From the NCBI GenBank assembly GCA_030431055.1, contig JAUIJA010000002.1:62001-126000 (forward strand): 64,000 bases of DNA, read 5' to 3'. The stretch comes from Bacteroidia bacterium. GTDB taxonomy: Bacteria; Bacteroidota; Bacteroidia; Flavobacteriales; Flavobacteriaceae. Both the position numbers and the translations under genes were made by a program. The notes under the pieces are model-generated. The model made no database searches, was not told the DNA's origin, and saw only the letters and a list, made by a program, of their open reading frames with translations. Shown one piece after another: positions 33,307 through 41,764 of this stretch (its first letter is position 1; every line of letters starts with the position of its first letter).

Positions 33307-34893
33307 ATGGAAATATCAGGTTGGATTTTATTCATACTATTAGTTCAAATTATTCACGGATTAGGAACTTGGAAATTATACACAAAAGCAGGTAGAAAAG
33401 CTTGGGAAGCATTTGTTCCTGTTTACAACGCGATTGTGTTAATGAAAATTATCAATCGTCCAACATGGTGGACTTTTTTACTTTTCATTCCAATTATAAA
33501 CTTGTTTATGTTTCCTATTGTTTGGATTGAAACTTTACGAACATTTGGTAAAAAATCTACTTTAGATATGATTCTTGGAATCGTAACTCTTGGATTTTAT
33601 ATTGCTTATGTAAATTACACACAAGAAGTAACGTATCATGAAGGACGCGATTTAAAAGCGCCTACAAAAATCATGGATACTATTGGCTCATTAGCTTTTG
33701 CTATTATCGTAGCTACTTTTGTTCACACCTATTTTATCCAACCGTTTACTATTCCTACTTCATCGTTAGAAAAATCGTTATTAGTTGGTGATTTCCTATT
33801 TGTAAGTAAATTTCACTATGGAGCAAGAACACCTATGACAACTGTTGCTGCACCTATGGTTCATGATACATTACCAGTTCTTCACACGAAGTCTTATTTG
33901 TATAATGACGATGAAACACAACAAAATTCTTGGAAGAATAAATTTCAATTACCTTATTTTAGATTACCTGGTTTTCAAGAAGTAAAACGAAATGATATTG
34001 TAGTTTTCAATTGGCCAGCCGATACCGTTCGACAATTTTTCACAAAAGACCGAAAATACATAAAACCAATTGACAAAAAATCAAACTATGTTAAGAGATG
34101 TGTTGGAACTCCTGGAGATGAGTTAAGCATTATTGATGGTAAAGTCCATATAAACGGTCAACCACTAGTTCTTCCTGAAAGAGCAAAACCTCAATATTCT
34201 TATAAAGTTGCGTTCGACACAAAAACGCCTCCTAACTTTGAATACATTTTACAGGAATTAAAAATTACAGATCCTGCTTATAGAATTGCAGAAGATACTG
34301 TTATGTTTAGAGCATTAACATCTGAAGGAGTTGCAAGATTGAAAAACTTCCCTGGAATTAAAGCAGTTGTAAAAAGTATTTCTCACGAAACTGAAAAAGC
34401 AATTTTTCCTCATACAAAAAATTGGAATGTAGATAACTTAGGACCAATATACATTCCAGAAAAAGGAAAAACAGTTGAACTAAACAAAGAAACTTTACCT
34501 TTTTATAAGAAAATCATTGCTGAATATGAACACAACTCTTTACAAGTAAACGGTAATGAAATTTTAATCAATGGAAAATTAGCAAAAGATTATACTTTCA
34601 AGCAAAACTACTATTGGATGATGGGAGATAATCGTCATAACTCTGAAGATTCTCGTTATTGGGGTTACGTTCCCGAAGATCACATTGTAGGAAAACCTAT
34701 TTTCATCTGGATGAGTATCGATGGAATTAACAATGGTATTAAAAATTGGAAAATCCGTTGGGATAGATTATTCACAACAGTTTCTGGCGAAGGACAACCG
34801 CAATCGTATTTTAAATATTTCTTAGTATTATTAGGATTATATTTCGTTGGTGAATATTTTTGGAAAAAGAAGAAAAAGAAAGAAAATGCGTAA
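33307..34893 (+). CDS. lepB: Signal peptidase I with N-terminal membrane domain
   Basis: 528 residues, about 200 longer than E. coli LepB. Residues 1-110 form a membrane domain with three helices like DUF5684 (KAGRKAWEAFVPVYNAIVL). The peptidase follows: helix at about 123-142, catalytic Ser153 (PFTIPTSSLEKSLL) and Lys263 (NYVKRCVGTPGDEL), then a large insertion (about 300-420) and box E MGDNRHNSEDSRYWGYVPEDH. Cleaves Sec and Tat signal peptides at the outer face of the inner membrane. Basic C-terminal tail KKKKKKE. Confidence 0.95.
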   Translation: MEISGWILFILLVQIIHGLGTWKLYTKAGRKAWEAFVPVYNAIVLMKIINRPTWWTFLLFIPIINLFMFPIVWIETLRTFGKKSTLDMILGIVTLGFYIAYVNYTQEVTYHEGRDLKAPTKIMDTIGSLAFAIIVATFVHTYFIQPFTIPTSSLEKSLLVGDFLFVSKFHYGARTPMTTVAAPMVHDTLPVLHTKSYLYNDDETQQNSWKNKFQLPYFRLPGFQEVKRNDIVVFNWPADTVRQFFTKDRKYIKPIDKKSNYVKRCVGTPGDELSIIDGKVHINGQPLVLPERAKPQYSYKVAFDTKTPPNFEYILQELKITDPAYRIAEDTVMFRALTSEGVARLKNFPGIKAVVKSISHETEKAIFPHTKNWNVDNLGPIYIPEKGKTVELNKETLPFYKKIIAEYEHNSLQVNGNEILINGKLAKDYTFKQNYYWMMGDNRHNSEDSRYWGYVPEDHIVGKPIFIWMSIDGINNGIKNWKIRWDRLFTTVSGEGQPQSYFKYFLVLLGLYFVGEYFWKKKKKKENA

Positions 34894-34904
34894 CATTTTC
34901 TTTT

Positions 34905-34943
34905 GTTAATCTGTTTTTTTGTTGATTTGATGATTTGAAATAT
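34905..34943. repeat. TTTGTTGATTT-type simple repeat
   Basis: TTTGTTAATCTG, TTTTTTTGTTGATTTGATGATTTG: imperfect repeats of a TTGATTTG unit; the opposite strand at 35313-35339 carries the related CGTTGATTCGGTAATTTGTT. The two tracts lie on either side of the second four-helix-bundle gene. Confidence 0.5.
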
Positions 34944-35312
34944 ATGAGTTACACGTATTCATTTGAAAAACTTGAAGTTTGGAAAGAATCCAAAGAATTA
35001 TGTATCTTAATTTATAAATTGACAGAAAATTTTCCTGAAAATGAAAAATTTGGCTTAATTTCACAATTAAGAAGAGCTACTATTTCTATTAGTTCAAATA
35101 TTGCTGAAGGTTCGGGAAGAAATTCAAATAAAGACAAGGCTCATTTTACAAATATAGCTTTTAGTTCAGCTATTGAAGTTTTAAATCAACTTATTATTTC
35201 TCAAGAACTAAACTTTATTAAAACTGAAGAATATAATTTAGTTAGGAGTAAAATTGAAAGTATCACAAACAAACTTAACTCTTTAAGAAATTATCAACAC
35301 TCTAAACAATAA
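34944..35312 (+). CDS. Four-helix-bundle protein (S23 / IVP family), copy 2
   Basis: 122 residues from ATG 34944. Signature: SFEKLEVWKESKELCILIYK, FGLISQLRRATISISSNIAEGSGR, DKAHFTNIAFSSAIEVLNQL. It is a distant paralog of copy 1 (they share the SQ-R--ISI-SNIAEGS core but differ elsewhere), so this is not a recent duplication. It separates lepB from wbqC. Confidence 0.92.
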   Translation: MSYTYSFEKLEVWKESKELCILIYKLTENFPENEKFGLISQLRRATISISSNIAEGSGRNSNKDKAHFTNIAFSSAIEVLNQLIISQELNFIKTEEYNLVRSKIESITNKLNSLRNYQHSKQ

Positions 35313-35339
35313 CAAATAAACAAATTACCGAATCAACGA

Positions 35340-35951
35340 ATGAACATTATCCTTCATCCAACATATTTCCCTTCGATTAGTCATTACGCAGCTATGTTAC
35401 AAGCTGATGAAATTACTTTTGAAACGGATGATAATTTTCAAAAACAAACCAATCGTAACCGAATGTACATTTACAGTCCGAATGGATTACAAATGCTAAA
35501 CATTCCTGTAAAACACTCTAAAAACGAAAGACAAAAGTTTAAAGATGTACGAATTGAAAATGCTTTTGGCTGGCAAAAAAATCACTTTAAATCATTAGAA
35601 GCAGCTTATAGAACTTCGCCTTTTTTTGAATTTTTTGAAGATGATTTCCGTCCAATTTTTGAAAACAAACATGAATTTATGATGGACTTAAATTTTCAAA
35701 TTTTTGACATTATAAACGATTGCATAGGAGTTAACTTACCTTTTACTAAAACTGAGGAATACTTTCACGAAGTAGATGATAAAACCGATTTTCGTCATCT
35801 TGTAAATGGAAAAAAAGACTCTTTTACAAATGAATCTTACACTCAAGTTTTTGGAGAAAAACATGGTTTTTTACCTAACTTAAGTATTCTTGATTTATTA
35901 TTTAATGAAGGAAGACACGCTGTTGAGTATTTGAAAAATCAGAAGTTGTAA
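35340..35951 (+). CDS. WbqC-family protein
   Basis: 203 residues. N-terminus IILHPTYFPSISHYAAMLQA and the segments NRNRMYIYSPNG and GWQKNHFKSLEAAYRTSPFFE match the WbqC family (PF08889). Members occur in polysaccharide gene clusters and in lepB operons of Bacteroidota; biochemical role not settled. Last gene of the parAB-lepB run. Confidence 0.9.
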   Translation: MNIILHPTYFPSISHYAAMLQADEITFETDDNFQKQTNRNRMYIYSPNGLQMLNIPVKHSKNERQKFKDVRIENAFGWQKNHFKSLEAAYRTSPFFEFFEDDFRPIFENKHEFMMDLNFQIFDIINDCIGVNLPFTKTEEYFHEVDDKTDFRHLVNGKKDSFTNESYTQVFGEKHGFLPNLSILDLLFNEGRHAVEYLKNQKL

Positions 35952-35958
35952 AGTTTTA

Positions 35959-36042
35959 CGTCACTTCGAGTGTTCCGATTTATCGGAATTTATCGAGAAG
36001 TATTTTTTTAAGTTCTCGATACACTTCGCTACTCGAACTGAC
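35959..36042. repeat. Palindromic repeat, family 1, copy B
   Basis: CGTCACTTCGAGTG at the left, ACTCGAACTGAC at the right (one mismatch in the arm), with CCGATTTATCGG hairpin and the pair TATCGAGAA / TTCTCGATA inside. It fills the gap between wbqC and the convergent endonuclease-family gene. Confidence 0.85.
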
Positions 36043-36047
36043 AACAA

Positions 36048-37079
36048 TTATTTCTCTAAACTAACTCTTGTAAAAACTGGAAAATGATCACTTAATTTTA
36101 CCTTAGTATCATTTCTGAACTCTTTTACCGTAAAGTCTTTTTCAGTAAAAACATAATCGATTCGTGCTGGATAAAAATTGAAATTGTACGATTTTCCAAA
36201 ACCTAAACCAGCAATTTCAAAAGCGTCATTCATTTCGCCTTTTATTGTTCGGTAAACGTAAGAAAAAGCACTGTTATTCATATCACCACAAATTATTTTT
36301 GGGTAATGACAACTTTCATAATGCTCTTTAATCATTTCGGCTTGTAATTGTTGTTCACTAAAAGCTTGGCTAATTCGCTTAAAAATAAACTTCGATTTAT
36401 TTTCATCAATTTTCTCGTGAATATCAGTACTAATTTTAATCGATTGCAAGTGCATACTATAAACACGAATTGTATCTTTCTGATTTAGAACATCAACAAA
36501 AAGCACATTGTTATTAGAATCAGGAAAATCGATTTCCCCTCTATTTACTATTTCAAACTTTGAAAAAATTGCTTGTCCATATTTGTTTTTTCCGCCGTCA
36601 ACTTCGATAAACTTATAAGGAAAGTTTCTCAGGCGAACTTTATCATTTGGAGAATATTCTTGTAAACATAAAATATCCGGATTATAATCTTGAATTACTT
36701 CTGTAATTTGTTCTGGAACATCTTTTTCGGGCAACCATTCGTACAAATTAAACAAACGAACATTATAGCTCATCAACGTAAAATCCGAAGGTTCTTCTGG
36801 AAGATTCGTCTCGGAAATATTGTATAATTTACTCACAAAACTAATTCCGAAAAGCAAAACCAAAGCAGAAAGCAACATTTTTCGCTTTAATTGTAACATC
36901 CAAAGAATAAAAAAAACAAAATTTAAAATTAAAAGTAACGGAAGAATGAGTGTTAGTACACTTAAAAATGGAAATAACTTTGGTGCTAAGAATGGTAAAA
37001 TATAGGCTAGAACTGTCAGTAAAGCCAAAACTTTATTGAAGAAAAACGCTATTTTACTCACAAATGATTCTTTTTGCAC
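36048..37079 (-). CDS. Endonuclease/exonuclease/phosphatase family membrane protein
   Basis: 343 residues, GTG start overlapping the stop of the rhomboid gene by one base (TAGTG). Three membrane helices in residues 1-80, then the EEP domain: LMSYNVRLF, DILCLQEYSP (metal-binding Glu), MHLQSI, ICGDMNNSAFS (catalytic Asp and Asn), and SDHFPVFT (final Asp-His). All active-site positions are present. It may be a nuclease or phosphodiesterase acting at the membrane; the substrate cannot be inferred. Confidence 0.9.
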   Translation of the reverse strand: MQKESFVSKIAFFFNKVLALLTVLAYILPFLAPKLFPFLSVLTLILPLLLILNFVFFILWMLQLKRKMLLSALVLLFGISFVSKLYNISETNLPEEPSDFTLMSYNVRLFNLYEWLPEKDVPEQITEVIQDYNPDILCLQEYSPNDKVRLRNFPYKFIEVDGGKNKYGQAIFSKFEIVNRGEIDFPDSNNNVLFVDVLNQKDTIRVYSMHLQSIKISTDIHEKIDENKSKFIFKRISQAFSEQQLQAEMIKEHYESCHYPKIICGDMNNSAFSYVYRTIKGEMNDAFEIAGLGFGKSYNFNFYPARIDYVFTEKDFTVKEFRNDTKVKLSDHFPVFTRVSLEK

Positions 37080-37933
37080 TATTTCCCTACTTTAAACAAA
37101 AACTCCTTCTCTTCTTTGGTTAAACTATCATAACCCGATTGACTAATCTTATCTAAAATATCATCAATTTTTTGTTGGTTAATATCTTTTGTTGGCTTCG
37201 TTTTTGTGTTTGAATACGCTTTATTCTTATGAACTTTTTTAAATGGGTTTTTCTTTTTTGGTTTACCCAAATTTACAATCCAATCTTGAAATTTTGAAAT
37301 TGGCTTAGATAAATCGGTTCCATTTTGTAACAAGCGAATATAAATAAACCCGAATAAAGCTCCAGCCAAATGCGCTAAATGTCCACCACTATTTTCAAAT
37401 GGTAATTGAATTAAATCTAAAACCAAAAAAACTGCCGCAATATGCCACAACTTAACATTTCCGATTAAAGCTAAACGAATTATCATATTTGGCGAATACG
37501 AAGCTGTTGCAAATAAAATTGCCATAATTGCTCCGCTTGCTCCAACTAATCGTGCCGGAATTCCTAAAAATGTATAAATTAAAACAAAGGCTAAACCCGA
37601 GAAAATTCCACTTAAAATATACAAGCCAAAAAGTTGCCTTTCAGTAAAAAATGTAGAAAATAATCTTCCTGAAAAATGCAAGACCATCATATTAAATAGT
37701 AAGTGCAAAAAACCAGCATGAACAAACATATAACTAATTACTGTCCAAGGTTTTGTTACAAATTCAGATAATGAAGACGATAATACTAACCAGCTTGGAT
37801 AAGCAAATACACCTTTTTTAAACTGATAGAAAAAAACTAGCGATAAAATAAATATACCAACATTCCAGAAGATTAGTTTTTGCACTATTCCTCCTGTTCT
37901 ATATTGTAATTTTAAATCGTCTAAAATTGGCAT
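37079..37933 (-). CDS. Rhomboid intramembrane serine protease 1
   Basis: 284 residues. Six membrane helices; catalytic Ser133 in GASG (LVGASGAIM) and catalytic His188 in AHLAGALFG. The tail (about 215-284) is hydrophilic with a basic KKKNPFKK segment and a C-terminal DUF6576-like helix (QQKIDDILDKISQSGYDSLT). Cleaves membrane proteins within or near the membrane. The neighbour upstream is a second rhomboid, only distantly similar. Confidence 0.94.
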   Translation of the reverse strand: MPILDDLKLQYRTGGIVQKLIFWNVGIFILSLVFFYQFKKGVFAYPSWLVLSSSLSEFVTKPWTVISYMFVHAGFLHLLFNMMVLHFSGRLFSTFFTERQLFGLYILSGIFSGLAFVLIYTFLGIPARLVGASGAIMAILFATASYSPNMIIRLALIGNVKLWHIAAVFLVLDLIQLPFENSGGHLAHLAGALFGFIYIRLLQNGTDLSKPISKFQDWIVNLGKPKKKNPFKKVHKNKAYSNTKTKPTKDINQQKIDDILDKISQSGYDSLTKEEKEFLFKVGK

Positions 37934-37945
37934 CTAATAAACTTT

Positions 37946-37980
37946 ACTTTTGACTTTTGACTTTTGACTTTTGACTTCTA
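37946..37980. repeat. Heptamer tandem repeat between the two rhomboid genes
   Basis: Four ACTTTTG units followed by ACTTCTA. Seven-base period; the last unit is the complement of the TAGAAGT unit of the repeat at 3241-3268. It lies 13-47 bases upstream of the rhomboid 1 start codon. Confidence 0.85.
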
Positions 37981-37981
37981 C

Positions 37982-38731
37982 TTATCTATCCCAACGGTTT
38001 TTATCGAACTGATTTTTTTTCCAATACCACATCATTAAAAACCCAACAATTGCTCCACCGATATGTGCAAAGTGCGCAACGCCTGTACTTCCACCTAAAA
38101 TAGGATTTCCGTTTAAACCTAAATATAAATCAATCAACAATAATCCAGGTACAAAATATTTTGCTTTAATAGGAACAGGTAAGAATATTAACATTAATTC
38201 TGCATTAGGAAACATAAAAGCATATGCTACCAACAAACCGTAAATAGCTCCAGATGCTCCAACAGCAATTCCTATAAACCCCTGAACCATATTCTGGAGT
38301 GAACTAGGCGATAAAAATTCTTGCCAATTGGTATTATATTTTCCTTCGTTCATAATTGAAAATATTTCCTGTTTAGAAAAACCATTTTCAACTAAAACAT
38401 TTATTCCTTCATGAACAGTATAATAATTTACAGCAGTATGTAAGAGCATTGCTCCCAAACCACATGAAATATAAAAGAACAAAAACTTTTTTCCTCCCCA
38501 AAACTGCTCTAATGTACTTCCAAACATTACTAAAGCAAACATGTTGAAGAAAATATGTCCAATTCCGCCATGCATAAACATATGTGTTAGCGGCTGCCAA
38601 AATCGGAATCTGTCATTCTCAAAATAATGAAGTGCAAGCAACTCTTGAGCTTGAGGAACTAAATAACTTCCTACAAAAAATATAATATTAATGATTAGCA
38701 AATGCTTAACCATTTCTGTCATTCTCATCAT
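37982..38731 (-). CDS. Rhomboid intramembrane serine protease 2
   Basis: 249 residues. Six membrane helices, HMFMHGGIGHIFFNMFAL loop motif, catalytic Ser160 (AVGASGAIYG) and His223 (AHIGGAIVG). Its ATG overlaps the mutL stop as ATGA, so it is translationally coupled to mutL. Ends with a short basic tail. Confidence 0.95.
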   Translation of the reverse strand: MMRMTEMVKHLLIINIIFFVGSYLVPQAQELLALHYFENDRFRFWQPLTHMFMHGGIGHIFFNMFALVMFGSTLEQFWGGKKFLFFYISCGLGAMLLHTAVNYYTVHEGINVLVENGFSKQEIFSIMNEGKYNTNWQEFLSPSSLQNMVQGFIGIAVGASGAIYGLLVAYAFMFPNAELMLIFLPVPIKAKYFVPGLLLIDLYLGLNGNPILGGSTGVAHFAHIGGAIVGFLMMWYWKKNQFDKNRWDR

Positions 38732-40593
38732 AATGCAAATTTTTTATCTAAATCTTCCACACTTAACGTAATGAAAGTAGGTTTATTAAACGGAGAAACA
38801 TTCGGGTCTTTACAAGCAAATAAAGAATTAACCAAATTTTCTTGTTCTTTAACTCCTAAACTTGTTCCTGTTTTTATTGCCAAACTTTTCGCCATTGTCT
38901 TAGCAATTCCGTCATTAAGTGAAAAACTATTTTCTGGAATTTCGTTTTGTAAGTTGGAAATCAATTCTTCTAATACAATTGAAACTTCACTTTCTTGAAC
39001 ATTTACAGGAATACCAGAAATTTGAACTGTATCTTTATTTATTCCATCAAATTGAAATCCTGTGTTTTCCAATGAAGGTTTTAATTCTTTAATAAAATCT
39101 ATTTCTTCCGTTGAAAAATACAACGTTAACGGAAATAATAACTGCTGACTAGAAGCGCTTTGAACCGTAATGTTTTCTAGAAATTTTTCATACAAAACAC
39201 GCTGGTGTGCTTTATTTTGGTCAACCACCAACATTCCCGATTTTATCGAACTTACAATATATTTTTTATGAATTTGGTAAGTTGTTGAAGTTTTTTCAAC
39301 TTCATTTTCATTAAATAACGAACCTGTTACTTCTTCACTTTCAAAAGATATTGAAGTCACTTCTTCGGTATCTTTTTTCAAATCGACATATAAACTTTCC
39401 CAAGAAGCTGTTTCTTTTTTAGGGAAATGATTACTCTTCGATGCAAATGAAACCGAACTTCCTCCAGAAGATTTTTTAGGTTCATCGGCAAACGGATTAA
39501 AATTAGCATCAACTTGAACCGTTGGCATTGCGCTATCTTTATTCTTGTAATCGTATGGCGTATCTAAATTTGGATCGCGTTCAAAATCTAAAATTGGCGC
39601 AACATTAAACTGTCCTAAACTATGTTTAACAGCAGCACGTAAAATTGCGTACAACGATTGCTCATCGTCAAACTTAATTTCAGTTTTTGTTGGGTGAATA
39701 TTTATATCAATAGTATTTGCTGGAACTTCAAGGTATAAAAAATAACTCGGTTGATTTCCTTCTTTCAACAAACCTTCATACGCACTCATAATGGCGTGAT
39801 GCAAATAACCACTTTTTATAAAACGATTGTTTACAAAAAAGAATTGTTCGTTTCGATTTTTCTTAGAAAATTCAGGTTTGCCTATGAATCCGCTAATTTT
39901 TACAATTTCAGTTTCCTCAGTAACAGGGACTAATTTCTCATTAGTTTTTCCACCTAAAATATTTACAATTCGCTGACGATAATTAGATGCTGGCAAGTTA
40001 AAAACTTCACTTCCATTATGAATTAACGTGAAATAAATATTTGGATGTGCTAAAGCTACACGCTGAAACTCATCAATAATATGACGCATTTCAACATTAT
40101 CTGATTTTAAGAAATTTCGTCGCGCTGGAATATTGAAAAATAAGTTTTTCACTAGAAACGAAGTTCCTTTTGGTAAAACCGCCACTTCTTGCGAAACAAA
40201 TTTACTTCCTTCAATAACAATATGTGTTCCTAGTTCCTCCTGTTCTTGTTTTGTTTTCAGTTCCACATGAGCAATCGCAGCAATAGAAGCTAGCGCTTCA
40301 CCACGGAACCCTTTAGTATGTAAATCGAATAAATCTTCGGCATTTTTAATCTTAGAAGTAGCGTGGCGTTCAAAGCACAAACGCGCATCGGTTACGCCCA
40401 TTCCTTGTCCGTTATCGATAACTTGAATCAAGGTTTTCCCTGCATCTTTAACAACCAACTTTATATCAGTTGCTTTGGCATCGATACTATTTTCTAATAA
40501 CTCTTTTACCACAGAAGCTGGTCGTTGTACCACTTCTCCGGCTGCAATTTGATTAGCTACGTGATCCGGTAATAATTGAATGATACTCGACAT
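38728..40593 (-). CDS. mutL: DNA mismatch repair protein MutL
   Basis: 621 residues. GHKL ATPase: IAAGEVVQRPASVVKELLENS, DNGQGM, FRGEALASIAAI. The C-terminal dimerisation domain (about 430-620) retains the DQNKAHQR variant of the DQHAxxER motif, here DQNKAHQRVLYEK; the ACKxA-type zinc motif appears as FACKDP. Links MutS recognition to strand incision in mismatch repair. It is in an operon with membrane genes on both sides, an odd but tight arrangement. Confidence 0.96.
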   Translation of the reverse strand: MSSIIQLLPDHVANQIAAGEVVQRPASVVKELLENSIDAKATDIKLVVKDAGKTLIQVIDNGQGMGVTDARLCFERHATSKIKNAEDLFDLHTKGFRGEALASIAAIAHVELKTKQEQEELGTHIVIEGSKFVSQEVAVLPKGTSFLVKNLFFNIPARRNFLKSDNVEMRHIIDEFQRVALAHPNIYFTLIHNGSEVFNLPASNYRQRIVNILGGKTNEKLVPVTEETEIVKISGFIGKPEFSKKNRNEQFFFVNNRFIKSGYLHHAIMSAYEGLLKEGNQPSYFLYLEVPANTIDINIHPTKTEIKFDDEQSLYAILRAAVKHSLGQFNVAPILDFERDPNLDTPYDYKNKDSAMPTVQVDANFNPFADEPKKSSGGSSVSFASKSNHFPKKETASWESLYVDLKKDTEEVTSISFESEEVTGSLFNENEVEKTSTTYQIHKKYIVSSIKSGMLVVDQNKAHQRVLYEKFLENITVQSASSQQLLFPLTLYFSTEEIDFIKELKPSLENTGFQFDGINKDTVQISGIPVNVQESEVSIVLEELISNLQNEIPENSFSLNDGIAKTMAKSLAIKTGTSLGVKEQENLVNSLFACKDPNVSPFNKPTFITLSVEDLDKKFAL

Positions 40594-40878
40594 TTATTTT
40601 CTTTTAAAAATCGACAAATCAAAATCGATTATAAATAAAAAAATAAGCACTAAAACAGCGATAATAATTAATATGCGTCTGTTAGCTTCCTTATTTTCGT
40701 TGTTCTTAAAATCGTTTAAAGCACTAATAAATTTTCCTTTTAATCCTTTATTAGCACCTACTGTAACTCGGTAATCATCAAATTTATGCTTGATTTCAAA
40801 AGGATTCCCTTCTCCTTTATCGTCAAAATAACGAGGCTGATAACTAAATTTTTTATTTTTTCGTTTCCCTATACTCAT
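40594..40878 (-). CDS. SYQPRF-type small membrane protein A
   Basis: 94 residues. N-terminus basic, KKFSYQPRYFDDK at about 9-21, a hydrophilic middle, and one C-terminal membrane helix (about 68-87, ILIIIAVLVLIFLFIIDF) followed by a short tail. No signal peptide, so likely N-in, tail-anchored. It shares the KxxxFxYQPR motif with the next gene upstream. It abuts mutL directly (stop adjoining the mutL ATG). No known function. Confidence 0.7.
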   Translation of the reverse strand: MSIGKRKNKKFSYQPRYFDDKGEGNPFEIKHKFDDYRVTVGANKGLKGKFISALNDFKNNENKEANRRILIIIAVLVLIFLFIIDFDLSIFKRK

Positions 40879-40889
40879 CTTCCTTCTAA

Positions 40890-41114
40890 TTATTTAATAA
40901 AAGAATCTAACACATAAATACCAATTAACAACAAGACTAATAGAATGATCAATACTTGTATGGAAAGTACGGCTTTACCCTTTTTCTTTTGAGGCTGTCC
41001 TTGCTTCCATTTTGAAATGAAATCTTCGTTTTTAGCAGTATCAACTTCGTTCTTTTCTTTATTTGAAAATCGAGGTTGGTAATTAAAGGTTCTATTTTTT
41101 GGTTTATTAAACAC
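40890..41114 (-). CDS. NYQPRF-type small membrane protein B
   Basis: 74 residues. RTFNYQPRFSNKE at about 8-20, a linker, and one C-terminal helix (about 48-70, VLSIQVLIILLVLLLIGIYV). Same architecture as the adjoining 94-residue protein, with divergence outside the YQPRF core, so the two are old paralogs. The first gene of the mutL-rhomboid run. No known function. Confidence 0.7.
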   Translation of the reverse strand: MFNKPKNRTFNYQPRFSNKEKNEVDTAKNEDFISKWKQGQPQKKKGKAVLSIQVLIILLVLLLIGIYVLDSFIK

Positions 41115-41190
41115 AGTAAGTTTCTTTCAGTATCAAAAATACTTAAAATTGAATAGACTAAGGAATACTAATTCCCAAATTTTGTTAACA

Positions 41191-41217
41191 AAAAATCCCG
41201 AACACTAGTCGGGATTT
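41191..41217 (-). terminator. Terminator of ribH
   Basis: On the minus strand AAATCCCGA, loop, TCGGGATTT with TTTTTG after it; 9-base-pair stem. Confidence 0.82.
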
Positions 41218-41235
41218 AATATTTTAGATTTTTTA

Positions 41236-41264
41236 TGAGATTCCTCGACTCCGCTCGGAATGAC
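41236..41264. repeat. Family 1-related repeat fragment near ribH
   Basis: Minus strand TGTCATTCCGAGCGGAGTCG continuing AGGAATCTC: arms ATTCC and GGAAT around the same core GAGCGGAGTCGA as the copy inside the mutase gene. Confidence 0.85.
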
Positions 41265-41271
41265 AAAATGA

Positions 41272-41760
41272 TCAAATCGAACGATTCAAGGCCACCATTT
41301 TAATTGCAGCTATCGCAGCTTCTGTTCCTTTGTTTCCGTGTTTACCGCCACTTCTATCAAGAGATTGCTGCATTGTATTATCGGTTAACACACAAAAAAT
41401 TGTTGGAACATCGTAAACAATATTCAAATCTTTAATTCCTTGCGTTACACCTTCACAAACAAACTCGAAATGCATAGTTTCACCTTTAATAACGCTTCCA
41501 ATAACAATTACACAATCTACTTCTTGTGTTTCAAGCATTTGTTTTGCACCAAATGTCAACTCAAAACTTCCAGGAACATTCCAGCGAATTATATTTTCTT
41601 CTAAAGTTCCACAATCTAACAAAGCATCTTTTGCTCCATTAAACAAACCTTCCGTTATTGTATCGTTCCACTCTGAAACAACAATCCCAAACCGAAAATC
41701 TTTCGCATTTGGGATTGTGTTTTTATCATATTGTGATAAATTCTTATTTTCTGTAGCCAT
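41272..41760 (-). CDS. ribH: 6,7-dimethyl-8-ribityllumazine synthase
   Basis: 162 residues. RFGIVVSEWNDTITEGL, the VPGSFELTFGAKQ segment, GSVIKGETMHFEFVCEGVTQGI (with catalytic His) and GGKHGNKGTEAA are the lumazine synthase landmarks. Penultimate step of riboflavin synthesis, assembling into a 60-mer or pentamer. Four bases downstream of the TPR gene; other rib genes are elsewhere. Confidence 0.96.
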   Translation of the reverse strand: MATENKNLSQYDKNTIPNAKDFRFGIVVSEWNDTITEGLFNGAKDALLDCGTLEENIIRWNVPGSFELTFGAKQMLETQEVDCVIVIGSVIKGETMHFEFVCEGVTQGIKDLNIVYDVPTIFCVLTDNTMQQSLDRSGGKHGNKGTEAAIAAIKMVALNRSI

Positions 41761-41764
41761 TAGC

